In this document: positions 17,666 to 25,479 of the stretch, one piece after another
Position numbering within the stretch: the first letter of the stretch is position 1
How the letters are laid out: each line of letters starts with the position of its first letter
Assembly: GCF_004000905.1 (NCBI RefSeq)
Contig: NZ_BIMD01000027.1
Coordinates: forward strand, 1-64,000
Reading direction: 5' to 3'
Length of the DNA: 64,000 nt
From: Paenibacillus humicus NBRC 102415
GTDB taxonomy: Bacteria > Bacillota > Bacilli > Paenibacillales > Paenibacillaceae
Program-made: the position numbers and the translations under genes
The notes under the pieces: generated by a model
The model's input: only the letters and a program-made list of their open reading frames with translations
Databases searched by the model: none
What the model was told of the DNA's origin: nothing

Positions 17666-17784
17666 AATGAACACTCCATCTCATCGTGGCGAGTACTCGA
17701 CACTTCGGAGAAATGTGATCATTGTGCTTTCTGCTGTTCTCATTATAATTAACAACGTGCTTTGTATTCAACAGAGTGTTCATT
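17666..17784. promoter_or_regulatory. Long-range inverted repeat in the TetR/YhgE control region
   Basis: AATGAACACTC (17666-17676) and its exact reverse complement GAGTGTTCATT (17774-17784) lie 97 bases apart near the two gene starts. The right copy overlaps the small palindrome AACA-GAG-TGTT (17771-17781). Each probably marks one operator, one per divergent promoter. Spacing might also allow looping. Confidence 0.6.
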
Positions 17785-17813
17785 AATAGATAGAGAAGGA
17801 GTCGATAGAAGCC

Positions 17814-18995
17814 ATGGCTATATTCAAGCAAAAAATGGTGTGGGCTGGAACAATCATCGTTCTGGCCGTTCTTGTCGTGTTCGGCGCGGCAATGATGGGG
17901 TCCGTGCTGGGCACGAAGCCGAAGGAGGTTCCCGCGGCTCTGGTCGTCCTCGACCATCCTGCGGATCTTCCCGGCGGCGGCTCGCTGGCGGTCGGCGAAA
18001 AGCTGAAGGAGCAGCTGCTCTCCAATGACAAGCTGCCGATCAAATGGACCGTCCTCGATTCGGAGCAAGCTGCACGGGAGGCCTTGGACGCCAGAGAGTA
18101 TTATGGAGCGCTTATCCTGCCCGCCGATCTCAGCTCCGGCGTCGCCTCGATAGCCGGCGCCTCTCCGCAGCAGCCCGCTGTGCGGGTTCTTGTCAGCGAA
18201 GGCCTGAATGCCCAGGCTTCGACCGTTCTCAGGCAAGGATTGGGCCAGGTCATGAGCATGGCGGGAGCGGAGCTGTCCAAGTCGATGCTCGCCGGAATCG
18301 CCCAGAAATCGCAGCAGCTTCCGGTCACCGTCGCCCAGGCTCTCCTCTCCCCGATTCAGGTGCAGGAAGAAACCGTTCATCCCGTAGGAGCGAACAACGC
18401 TTCCGGCAGCGCACCCGGCCTGCTCACCCAGATCATGTGGATGGGCAGCCTCGTCACCGCCATGATGCTGTTCCTGGCCGGAGGAAAAGCGATCCAGTCG
18501 GGAGCGGGAAGGCCGGCGGCGGTCGCCTGGCAGCCGGTCATCGGCGTCGCCATCGCCGGCATTGCTTCGGGCTTCCTGGTGTGGACCGCTTCCTCCTGGT
18601 ACGGCATGGAGCTTGCGCATTCGCTGGACACCTGGCTGTTCCTGTGGCTGGCCGCCGTCACCTTCTATATGCTGCAGTCCGCGCTGCTCAACTGGATCGG
18701 GCTCCCGGCGATGGCGATCCTCGTCCTGCTCATGTTCTTCTCCATGCCGCTGCTCAACATGGCTCCGGAATTTCTGACCGATACGACTCATTTCTGGATT
18801 TATTCGTGGACTCCGCTTCGTTTCGCGGCCTACGGCATGAGGGAAGTGATGTACTTCGGCGGTCTGGATTCGGCAGGAGGCAGCGCCGCCGTGCTGGCGG
18901 GCATCGCAGGCGCGTTCCTTCTCGCGCTGCTGGGATCGGGATGGAAAAAATCCCGGGCCGCCGGCAAGACCGAAACGGTCCCGGCGTCGGCGTGA
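17814..18995 (+). CDS. YhgE/ABC-2-like membrane protein
   Basis: 393 residues with one N-terminal helix (about 8-30), a large exposed domain (about 35-195) and five or six helices from about 200 to 380. This is the layout of ABC-2 type and YhgE/Pip (DUF3533) proteins. The exposed domain contains EYYGALILPADLSSGVAS, close to the YhgE consensus around a GA(I/L)xIPxDFS-like motif. No ATPase is encoded beside it. Control by a divergent TetR suggests induction by a membrane-active compound or metabolite. AAGGAG lies 12 bases before the ATG. The following 263 bases (18996-19258) hold nothing recognised. Confidence 0.75.
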   Translation: MAIFKQKMVWAGTIIVLAVLVVFGAAMMGSVLGTKPKEVPAALVVLDHPADLPGGGSLAVGEKLKEQLLSNDKLPIKWTVLDSEQAAREALDAREYYGALILPADLSSGVASIAGASPQQPAVRVLVSEGLNAQASTVLRQGLGQVMSMAGAELSKSMLAGIAQKSQQLPVTVAQALLSPIQVQEETVHPVGANNASGSAPGLLTQIMWMGSLVTAMMLFLAGGKAIQSGAGRPAAVAWQPVIGVAIAGIASGFLVWTASSWYGMELAHSLDTWLFLWLAAVTFYMLQSALLNWIGLPAMAILVLLMFFSMPLLNMAPEFLTDTTHFWIYSWTPLRFAAYGMREVMYFGGLDSAGGSAAVLAGIAGAFLLALLGSGWKKSRAAGKTETVPASA

Positions 18996-19258
18996 CGGTC
19001 TGCTCCGATCGCCGAGCGAGACCGGGCCGGCATGAGGCCTGGAAATCCAGCCCGTCTTCCGACTGCGGCCGGCATCTTGACTGCGGCCGTCCGGCTTGAA
19101 CGGCGGCTGCAGAGAGAACCGGGCGCAGCCGGCAGGGACAGCTTGGCGTTCGGTAATGGGCCGGGCTTCATTTCCAAGCCGAGTTCGGGTATCCTGACAG
19201 GACAGGCAGCCGACTGCTGTTATCGGCGCAGCCTGACGAGACAAGGAGAACGAATGCC

Positions 19259-19831
19259 ATGATGGAACTGCTGCAGATTCCCCAGGAGGACTGTCCTGCA
19301 CACCTGAAAGACCAGATCATAGCCTTCATGCGGACGGAATGGCCCCAAGCGTTCCAGGACGGGGAGCCCGTCGCTTGGCCAGGCAATCCGTCCACCCGGC
19401 CTTATTCGCTGATTTATGTCGACGATGGCGTCGTCATCTGCCATCTCGCCGTCCCTCGTACGACGATTTTTCATGAGGGAGAGACGTACGAAGCCTTTGG
19501 AATCAGCGAAGTGCTGACGAATCCGCTCTATCGCCGGAAAGGCTTCGGCCTGAAGCTGATCCGGGAAGCCTTTTCCTACACGATGTCGCAAAACGCCGAT
19601 GTCAGCCTGTTCACCTGCCATCCGGATCTGGTCTCCTTTTATTCCCGGGGCGGATGGGAACGGGCCGACGGGCTGGCCTTGATCGGCGGCACTCGCGAGC
19701 GGCCTTTCCGCAGCGATTCCCTCGGCCTCGCGACCATGCTTCATCTCGCGTCCCCGAGAGCCCGCAGCCGTCGCGATGCGTTCCGATCAGGCGGCGTGCA
19801 ACTGGAGCTCGGCGAACGAATGCTATGGTAG
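19259..19831 (+). CDS. GNAT-family N-acetyltransferase
   Basis: 190 residues. The acetyl-CoA binding motif A is NPLYRRKGFGLKLIREAF (about 88-105), preceded by the beta-strand YEAFGISEV, and it ends with FYSRGGWER, typical of GNAT beta-6/alpha-4. The overall pattern resembles the aminoglycoside 2'-N-acetyltransferase-like branch, but no substrate can be assigned. AAGGAG lies ten bases before a double ATG. A strong terminator follows. Confidence 0.85.
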   Translation: MMELLQIPQEDCPAHLKDQIIAFMRTEWPQAFQDGEPVAWPGNPSTRPYSLIYVDDGVVICHLAVPRTTIFHEGETYEAFGISEVLTNPLYRRKGFGLKLIREAFSYTMSQNADVSLFTCHPDLVSFYSRGGWERADGLALIGGTRERPFRSDSLGLATMLHLASPRARSRRDAFRSGGVQLELGERMLW

Positions 19832-19860
19832 GCGACTTGATCTCACGGCAGCCACATGAC

Positions 19861-19908
19861 AGCGGCAGAACCGGGCTTGGGAGCCCAAACGGTTCTGCCG
19901 CTGTTTTT
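19861..19908 (+). terminator. Terminator of the GNAT gene
   Basis: 13-bp stem AGCGGCAGAACCG/CGGTTCTGCCGCT (19861-19873 with 19890-19902), inner GGGCT/AGCCC, then GTTTTT. Confidence 0.92.
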
Positions 19909-19996
19909 ATGCTGGCGGTCTTCTTCATAGGGAGGAACGAATGGCCGCATCCTGCAGCTCCTTATCCATCCAAGGGAACCGCTCGGAAATGGGGGC

Positions 19997-20045
19997 TTGC
20001 AAAAGCTAATTGCATTAGTTATATTAAAGCTAATTAGATTAGTTT
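19997..20045 (+). promoter_or_regulatory. Sigma-A promoter with two operator palindromes
   Basis: TTGCAA (19997-20002), a 17-base spacer and TATATT (20020-20025) form a good promoter. Two 13-base palindromes CTAAT-TGC-ATTAG (20006-20018) and CTAAT-TAG-ATTAG (20030-20042) lie in the spacer and just after the -10, 24 bases apart centre to centre. They are probable operators for the TetR regulator encoded in the same operon. Confidence 0.8.
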
Positions 20046-20066
20046 TCAATAAAAGGAGCGGCCCCC

Positions 20067-20804
20067 ATGAAAACGGTTCGTCATCAAACGGTGCACCAGC
20101 TGGCTTTCCTTCCCCGCCTGTTCCCGGTCAACGCTTATTTCGTCGAAGAGGAAGACGGATTGACGCTGATCGACGCCGCGCTTCCCTACAGCTCGAAGGG
20201 CATTATGGAAGCGGCCAAAATCATCGGCAAACCGATCACCCGCATCGTGCTGACGCATGCCCACGGCGACCATGTCGGAGCGCTTGACGCTCTCAGAGAA
20301 GCCCTTCCTTACGTTCCCGTCTACCTGTCGGCCCGGGATGCCAGACTGCTCGACGGGGATTTGTCTCTGGACGAGGGAGAACCGTCCACTCCGATCCGCG
20401 GCGATATTCCGAAGAAGGTGAAGACCCGCCCCGACGTGCTGCTGCGGGACGGAGACCGGATCGGTTCGCTGACCGCCATCGCCGCACCCGGACACACTCC
20501 CGGCTCGATGGCGTTTCTCGATGCGCGGAGCCGCGCGCTCGTTGTCGGGGATGCGTTCCAAGTCCGCGGCGGCTTCGCCGTCAGCGGCCAGATGCGGATT
20601 TTGTTCCCATTTCCGGCCATGGCTACCTGGAACGCGGACGCTGCGCTGGAGTCTGCCCGCAAGCTCGCCGCGCTCAAGCCCTCGCTTATCGCTGCCGGGC
20701 ATGGACGGATGATACAGCAGCCCGCAGCCGTTCTGGAGCGGGCCATCCGGCAAGCCGAATTCCGCCAAGGAGGCAAAAGCCATGTCGCCGCGAATCGGTC
20801 TTGA
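20067..20804 (+). CDS. Metallo-beta-lactamase-fold hydrolase
   Basis: 245-residue MBL-fold hydrolase. Zinc ligands are visible in LTHAHGDHVG (about 71-80), the histidine of APGHTPGSMAF (about 135-145), the aspartate of VVGDAFQV and the final histidine of AAGHGRM. It is most like the broad glyoxalase-II/YflN-type group, and the substrate is unknown. It is first in a two-gene operon with a TetR gene, which starts 23 bases before this gene ends. Two palindromic operators in the promoter suggest control by that TetR. AAAAGGAG precedes the ATG. Confidence 0.9.
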   Translation: MKTVRHQTVHQLAFLPRLFPVNAYFVEEEDGLTLIDAALPYSSKGIMEAAKIIGKPITRIVLTHAHGDHVGALDALREALPYVPVYLSARDARLLDGDLSLDEGEPSTPIRGDIPKKVKTRPDVLLRDGDRIGSLTAIAAPGHTPGSMAFLDARSRALVVGDAFQVRGGFAVSGQMRILFPFPAMATWNADAALESARKLAALKPSLIAAGHGRMIQQPAAVLERAIRQAEFRQGGKSHVAANRS

Positions 20805-21351
20805 TCAAGGGACGCTGCTGGGAGCGGCGGCCGAGCTGGCCGACGCCCAAGGCTTCGAGGCCGTAACGCTGGCGTCGCTGGCCCAGAAGCTGAATGTCCG
20901 CTCTCCCTCTCTCTACAATCATGTCGCGGGACTGCCCGAGCTTCGGAGACTGCTCGCCCTGAACGCGCTGGAGCGGCTTAACGAACGCCTCGCGCTGGCG
21001 CTCGACGGCAAGCAAGGCGACGAAGCCTTGAAATCGTTCTGCGCCGCTTATCTTCAGTTCGCGCGATCGCATCCTGGGCTTTACGAGGGGATCCAAAGGG
21101 CTCCCGAGCCGGACGACGAGCAGCTTCAGCAGGCAGGCGGCACCATCGTGCGGCTTGCGCTCGAAGCCATGTCGGGCTTCGGGCTGCAGGGCGATGCCGC
21201 CATCCACGCGGTGCGCGGCATCCGCAGCCTGCTGCATGGCTTCGCCTCGCTGGAAAGAATCGGAGGCTTCGGCATGCCGCTTGACCTCAACGTTACGTTT
21301 CGCATGCTGGTGGATACGTACATGGAGGGACTTCGCCAGCTGGCAAAATAA
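20782..21351 (+). CDS. TetR-family regulator, autoregulated operon
   Basis: 189 residues with an N-terminal TetR-type helix-turn-helix (about 8-55: FEAVTLASLAQKLNVRSPSLYNHVAGL) and a C-terminal WHG-type ligand domain (about 80-189). It overlaps the hydrolase gene by 23 bases and has AAGGAGG upstream, giving translational coupling. The recognition helix SLYNHV differs from the TFYLHY type of the other two TetR proteins here, consistent with the different operator. It probably represses its own operon. Confidence 0.9.
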   Translation: MSPRIGLDQGTLLGAAAELADAQGFEAVTLASLAQKLNVRSPSLYNHVAGLPELRRLLALNALERLNERLALALDGKQGDEALKSFCAAYLQFARSHPGLYEGIQRAPEPDDEQLQQAGGTIVRLALEAMSGFGLQGDAAIHAVRGIRSLLHGFASLERIGGFGMPLDLNVTFRMLVDTYMEGLRQLAK

Positions 21352-21356
21352 CCGAA

Positions 21357-21388
21357 GCGGCGCCCGGATAGGATCCGGGCGCCGCCTT
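21357..21388. terminator. Terminator between convergent operons
   Basis: Perfect 13-bp stem GCGGCGCCCGGAT/ATCCGGGCGCCGC (21357-21369 with 21373-21385), loop of three, with only a short T tract. It is shared by the TetR operon and the convergent thi/tatD operon. Confidence 0.7.
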
Positions 21389-21393
21389 TGTGT

Positions 21394-22200
21394 TCAGGAA
21401 AAATACAATCTGCGCGCGTTCGCGGCCAGCATAGAGGCAGCCTCCCGCTCGTCCATTCCTCTCAGTCGGGCAATCTCCCTGACCGACTCCCGAATCATAA
21501 GGGGATGGGTCGCCTGCCCGGCGAACGGCCCTTCGAACGGCCAGGGACCGTCCGTCTCCGTCATGAGGCGCTCAAGCGGGTATGTGGCGGCAAGCAGGCG
21601 GATTTCCTCCTCGTACAGCACATCCGGAGTGAGCGAGACGTACCATCCGGCATCCGCAAGCATTCTCGTCGTGGCCTCATCTCCCTTGTACCAGTGAAAA
21701 TGCGCGCGTGCGACGCCGAATTCCCGCAGCAGCTCCGCCGCCTTGGCGGCATCCTCGTAGATGGCGTGCAGAATGATCGGACGGCCGGTGTCGGCGGCAA
21801 GGGAGACGAATTCCCTCAAGATGCGCAAGTACCCGGATTCGTCGAACCCTTTTCCCTCCGCTTGCGCTTCCGTCCGCATGTAATAGGGAAGTCCGACCTC
21901 TCCGATCGCGAACGCTTCCCCGGCTTCATGGCGATTCCGGATCCAGGCCAGAAGCGCCTGCATTTCGGCCTCGTCCGGCAGCTCCTGCTCGGGATGCCAG
22001 CCATAAGCGGGCATGATCCGGCCCGGATGCCGCCCGGCCAGCTTGCGCGTCCGCTCGGCGGAATCCAGATCCATGGATACGGCCACGACAGCGGCCACGC
22101 CGCCGTTGAACAACTGCTCGAGCATCGCTTCCAGCTCATCCGCAGCATACTGCTCCAGATGGATATGGGCATCGACGAGAGGCAGATGGATCGGTTTCAT
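21394..22200 (-). CDS. TatD-family metal-dependent hydrolase, thi operon member
   Basis: 268-residue amidohydrolase-fold protein of the TatD type. Metal-binding motifs are DAHIHL (10-15), GWHPE, AIGEVGLPYY, LHAIYEDA, AHFHWYKG and TETDGPWP. Known TatD proteins are DNases, and the family also contains other hydrolases. Its ATG overlaps the stop of the ThiZ-like ATPase gene (ATGA), so it is the last gene of the TPP-riboswitch operon. A role in deformylating or trimming an imported pyrimidine precursor is conceivable but is only inferred from position; it may equally be a passenger. Confidence 0.88.
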   Translation of the reverse strand: MKPIHLPLVDAHIHLEQYAADELEAMLEQLFNGGVAAVVAVSMDLDSAERTRKLAGRHPGRIMPAYGWHPEQELPDEAEMQALLAWIRNRHEAGEAFAIGEVGLPYYMRTEAQAEGKGFDESGYLRILREFVSLAADTGRPIILHAIYEDAAKAAELLREFGVARAHFHWYKGDEATTRMLADAGWYVSLTPDVLYEEEIRLLAATYPLERLMTETDGPWPFEGPFAGQATHPLMIRESVREIARLRGMDEREAASMLAANARRLYFS

Positions 22201-22973
22201 AACGGCATATCCCCCTCTTCCAGGCTTCCGAGCGATTCATAGAGAGACTCCTTCAGCTCGCCGAACCGCGGATCGCTTCCCAGCATTGCGCTGCGCGGCC
22301 GCGCAAACGGAACCTGGAGCTCCCGAACGACGACGGCCGGCGATGCCGACAGGACGAGAACGCGGTCGGACAGCAGCAGCGCCTCCTCGATGGAATGCGT
22401 GACGAACAGCACCGAGCGGCGCTCCTCCTCCCACAGCGACAGCAGCCAGCGCTGCATCCGCTGCCGCGTCAGCGCATCAAGCGCGCCGAACGGCTCGTCG
22501 AGCAGCATGAGCGGCTGCGGCGACAGCAGCGCGCGCAGGAACGAGACTCGCTGCTGCATGCCGCCGGACAGCACATGCGGGTAAGAGCGGGCATAGGCTT
22601 CCAGTCCGAGCCTGCGCAGCCCCTCGTCGGCGAGGCGCTTCGCTTCGGCGCGGTCTCGGCCCGCGATGCGCAGCGCCAGCTCGATGTTGCCCCGGACCGT
22701 GCGCCACGGCAGCAGGGCTGCCTGCTGCGGCATATACGCGGCGCGGCCGGCTCCCTCCGAAGCCGGCTTCCCGGCGAGCATAATTTCGCCGGAGTCCGGC
22801 CGCTCCAGCCCCCCGATGAGGCTGAGCAGCGTCGTTTTGCCGCTGCCGGAAGGGCCGACGAGCGAGACGAATTCGCCTTCGCCCACCGTCAGGCACACTC
22901 CGCCAAGCACCTCGACGCGACGGCCCCCGCTGCCGAACGACTTGCGCAGATTCCGTATTTCCAGCACGTTCAT
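22197..22973 (-). CDS. ThiZ-like ABC transporter ATPase
   Basis: ATP-binding subunit of an SsuB/TauB/ThiZ-type importer. Walker A GPSGSGKTT (40-48), QQAALLPWRTV Q-loop region, signature LSGGMQQRVSFLRAL, Walker B MLLDEPFGALD and switch histidine FVTHSIEEAL are present. The true start is the ATG at 22973, preceded by GGAGGATGG and overlapping the permease stop as ATGA. The frame remains open far upstream, but that part only shadows the permease gene. It also overlaps TatD downstream. Together with the other operon members it should import a thiamin pyrimidine precursor. Confidence 0.93.
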   Translation of the reverse strand: MNVLEIRNLRKSFGSGGRRVEVLGGVCLTVGEGEFVSLVGPSGSGKTTLLSLIGGLERPDSGEIMLAGKPASEGAGRAAYMPQQAALLPWRTVRGNIELALRIAGRDRAEAKRLADEGLRRLGLEAYARSYPHVLSGGMQQRVSFLRALLSPQPLMLLDEPFGALDALTRQRMQRWLLSLWEEERRSVLFVTHSIEEALLLSDRVLVLSASPAVVVRELQVPFARPRSAMLGSDPRFGELKESLYESLGSLEEGDMPL

Positions 22974-23746
22974 CTTCCATCCTCCTTGCGCGGCCGCCAG
23001 CGCAGCGTCAGCTTCTCCGCGCCTGCGACGGCCGCGAACAGCATCAGGCTGAGCATCACGACAAGCGCGACTCCGGCGAATACAAGCGAAGTCTTGAAGC
23101 CCTTGGAGGACAGCAGCATGAAGTAGCCGAGCCCCCGGTCGGAGCCGATCCACTCCGCCACGACCGCGCTCGTCACGCTGTACGAAGCCGCGATCTTGAG
23201 GCCCGAGAACAGCTGCGGCAGCGCGCCCGGCAGCTCCAGGCCGAGGAAGCGGCGCCAGCGGCCCGCTCCGATCATCCGCATGTACCGCTCCAGGCCCGGG
23301 TCGGCTCCCTGCAGGCCGCCGAGCATGGCGACGCAGACGGGAAAAAAGCAGACGAGCATGACGAGCAGCAGCTTCGGCAGCAGTCCGAAGCCGAACCAGA
23401 TGACGAGCAGCGGCCCGATTGCGATGACAGGAATGTTCTGCGACAGGACGAGCAGCGGATAGAAGCCCGATCGCACGAGCGGCAGCAAATGCAGGACAGC
23501 TCCCAGCAGCAGGCCTGCGGCCGCGCCCCCGGCGAAGCCGAGCAGCGTCAGGCTCAAGGTCGCGCCCGTGTGCTGCGCCAGCCTCGGGCGCGCCGACCAG
23601 GCATCCCGGGCGATATCGCTCGGGGCGGGCAGCAGCCACGCCTCCGTCCCGGACAGACGCACGGCCGCCTCCCACAAGAGCAGGAAGGCGGCCATGACGA
23701 CGACCGGAGGCAGCAGAGCCCTCCAGCGTATCGTTCTACTGTCCAT
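22970..23746 (-). CDS. ThiX-like ABC transporter permease
   Basis: 258-residue permease of the SsuC/TauC/ThiX family with about six helices and the EAA loop RMIGAGRWRRFLGLELPGALPQL (about 146-168). The N-terminal ATGGACAGTAG overlaps the end of the thiamine-binding protein gene by 11 bases, and the 3' end overlaps the ATPase by 4. No strong ribosome binding site is seen, so translation probably depends on coupling. Specificity comes from the riboswitch and the ThiY-like lipoprotein. Confidence 0.92.
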   Translation of the reverse strand: MDSRTIRWRALLPPVVVMAAFLLLWEAAVRLSGTEAWLLPAPSDIARDAWSARPRLAQHTGATLSLTLLGFAGGAAAGLLLGAVLHLLPLVRSGFYPLLVLSQNIPVIAIGPLLVIWFGFGLLPKLLLVMLVCFFPVCVAMLGGLQGADPGLERYMRMIGAGRWRRFLGLELPGALPQLFSGLKIAASYSVTSAVVAEWIGSDRGLGYFMLLSSKGFKTSLVFAGVALVVMLSLMLFAAVAGAEKLTLRWRPRKEDGR

Positions 23747-24038
23747 CCGGGTATTTTTCCAGCAGCCGGTCCATCGAGGCGCCGTTCTCCGGGTTGTAGT
23801 ATATCTTCACCTGAGAGATGACGGAGGGGCAGCCCATCGCCGCCATCTCCTTGCTCATCTCCGCGACGACGGCGAGCAGGCGCACGAGGTCGCCCTCCAT
23901 CGTCGTCTCGAGCGGCGCGACGCGGTACGGCACGCCGGCCTCCTTGATGATCTCGATCGCCCGGTCCACGTACGGAAGCACGCTTTCCCCGCCGGGCGTC
24001 GTCGGCAAAATCTGAATGCTTACAAGCGCATTGGCCAT
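23736..24038 (-). CDS. MTH1187/YkoF-family thiamine-binding protein
   Basis: 100-residue small protein of the thiamine-binding (formerly UPF0045/DUF77) family, a ferredoxin-like fold that binds thiamin or its hydroxymethylpyrimidine part. Typical stretches are VSIQILPTTPGGESVLPYVDRAIEII, YRVAPLETTMEGDL and VKIYYNPE. The start at 24038 with GAGAGGGA upstream gives MANALVS, the usual N-terminus; the frame opens ten codons earlier. It lies between the binding lipoprotein and permease genes, a common position. It may buffer or deliver the imported ligand in the cytoplasm. Confidence 0.88.
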   Translation of the reverse strand: MANALVSIQILPTTPGGESVLPYVDRAIEIIKEAGVPYRVAPLETTMEGDLVRLLAVVAEMSKEMAAMGCPSVISQVKIYYNPENGASMDRLLEKYPDGQ

Positions 24039-24067
24039 ATCCGGTTCCCTCTCCCCGTCAGCCGGCA

Positions 24068-25150
24068 TCAGGATGCCGGCAAGTAATCGTTCGTGAACGC
24101 CTTGGACAGATCCGGCAAGGTGTCCAGCAGCTTGTGCTCATGCATCCATTCGGCATAATTCGTCCAGACTTCCGCCTTCTGCTCGCCCCAGCGGGGAGCG
24201 TCATCCTGATATTTGGGGCTCAGCCACTTCTGGCTGGCGCGCACCAGCTCCGGATTGAGGTCCGGAACGGCCTTGATCAGGATGTCCGCGGCGGCGTCGG
24301 GTTCGGAGATCGCGTAGGCGTAACCCTCGGAAGCTCCGGCCATGAACGCCTTCACCACATCAGGGCTTTCCTGGATCAGCTTTTCGCTCGTTTCCAGCAC
24401 CGGCGTGTAATAATCCAGCTTCTTGCTGTAGTCGGTCAAGTACACCATGTTCAGCTTCTCCCCGCGCAGCTCCGCCTCCACCCCTGTCCAGGCGTAATAG
24501 ATCCAGGCGAAGTCGATATTCCGCTTCACGGCGGTGAAAAAGTCCGCGTTGCCCATGTTGACGATCTTGACCTTGCCGACATCGGCGCCCTGCTCCTGCA
24601 TGAGCGAGGAGATGACCTCCTGCTCGACCGGGGCTCCCCAGCCGCCGTAGGTTTTGCCCTCGAATGCCTTCGGCTCCTTGATGCCCTTGGCCTCCGGCGA
24701 AGCAAAGCCGGAAGTGTTGTGCTGGATGACGGCCGCCAGCGACACGAGCGGCAATCCCTCGCTGCGGGCGAGCGTAATGTTCTCCTGGTAGCCGACGCCG
24801 AATTCAGCCTCTCCCTTGGCGACCAGCGTGTCGGCTGCCGTCCCCTCCGGCGGCTGCACGATCTCGACGTCGAGGCCGTGGTTCAGGAAAAAGCCCTTGT
24901 CCCGGGCGACGTACAGGCCGGTATGATTCGTGTTCGGCGTCCAGTCGAGGACGACCTTCACCTTCTTGACCGGCGCGGACGTGCTCGTTCCGGCGCTGCC
25001 GGAAGGCGCAGGCGTCGCTGTGCCGCTGTTCCCGCTGCCGTTGTTCCCGCCGCTTGCGCCGTTCCCGTTCCCGCCGCAGCCTGCCAGCAGCGTCGCCAGA
25101 ACAAGTGCGGCCAGCCCCGCTTTTTTGCCCATCCCGCTTGAAATGCCCAT
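24068..25150 (-). CDS. ThiY-like pyrimidine-precursor binding lipoprotein
   Basis: 360-residue NMT1/THI5-like substrate-binding lipoprotein. The lipobox is LLAGC (about 20-24) followed by a Gly/Asn/Ser linker. The mature domain carries LDWTPNTNHTGLYVARDKGFF and GEAEFGVGYQENI, typical of proteins binding N-formyl-aminopyrimidine or HMP. The ATG at 25150 (AAGGGGAA upstream) gives the signal peptide; earlier codons fall within the riboswitch leader and are not coding. First gene of the operon, so it is directly under TPP control. Confidence 0.93.
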   Translation of the reverse strand: MGISSGMGKKAGLAALVLATLLAGCGGNGNGASGGNNGSGNSGTATPAPSGSAGTSTSAPVKKVKVVLDWTPNTNHTGLYVARDKGFFLNHGLDVEIVQPPEGTAADTLVAKGEAEFGVGYQENITLARSEGLPLVSLAAVIQHNTSGFASPEAKGIKEPKAFEGKTYGGWGAPVEQEVISSLMQEQGADVGKVKIVNMGNADFFTAVKRNIDFAWIYYAWTGVEAELRGEKLNMVYLTDYSKKLDYYTPVLETSEKLIQESPDVVKAFMAGASEGYAYAISEPDAAADILIKAVPDLNPELVRASQKWLSPKYQDDAPRWGEQKAEVWTNYAEWMHEHKLLDTLPDLSKAFTNDYLPAS

Positions 25151-25228
25151 GTTGCTTCCCCTTCTTTCTCTCGCAGCCGTGAGCCCGCCCGGGCCTTGTC
25201 CGGAGCGCCAGCATGAGAGGAACAATAA

Positions 25229-25258
25229 AAAAAAGACGTCTCCCAAGGAAGACGTCTT
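25229..25258 (-). terminator. Riboswitch expression-platform terminator
   Basis: On the minus strand AAGACGTCT/AGACGTCTT (25250-25258 with 25233-25241) is followed by eight T, about 50 bases after the TPP aptamer and before the ThiY-like start. It presumably forms when TPP is bound. Confidence 0.85.
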
Positions 25259-25305
25259 CGTCACGTGAATCCTTTTGCGCCCGAGGGCGGCAAAAGGCTC
25301 GGATG

Positions 25306-25399
25306 ACATGCGGTTCCTACGCTGGCATTATCCAGATCAGGTTTAACGGGTCGGGATGCTTCTCCCCTCTCAGCCGGCGTACGCCAGCTCCCCAGGCTC
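25306..25399 (-). promoter_or_regulatory. TPP riboswitch (THI element)
   Basis: On the minus strand the conserved thi-box segments appear in order: CTGAGAGG, CCCGTTAAACCTGATCTGGA and TAATGCCAGCGTAGGAA, closed by pairing stems. The leader lies directly upstream of the ThiY-like operon and is followed by a rho-independent terminator, the usual design for transcriptional shut-off at high thiamin pyrophosphate. Confidence 0.97.
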
Positions 25400-25479
25400 A
25401 TTCGGTTGTCAATAGAGCCATTATAGCAGAGAAGCCTTTTATTGCAACCTTCCGTGTCGAAATTTGCGGGCGCGCGGCA

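Noticed and set aside
17664-19301. 545-residue minus-strand frame opposite the YhgE-like gene
   Set aside because: It crosses the TetR/YhgE promoter repeats and shows no domain; the plus-strand gene has helices and a start site.
22974-23675. N-terminal extension of the ThiZ-like ATPase frame
   Set aside because: It is an out-of-frame reading of the permease gene; the ATPase starts at 22973 with a strong site and ATGA overlap.
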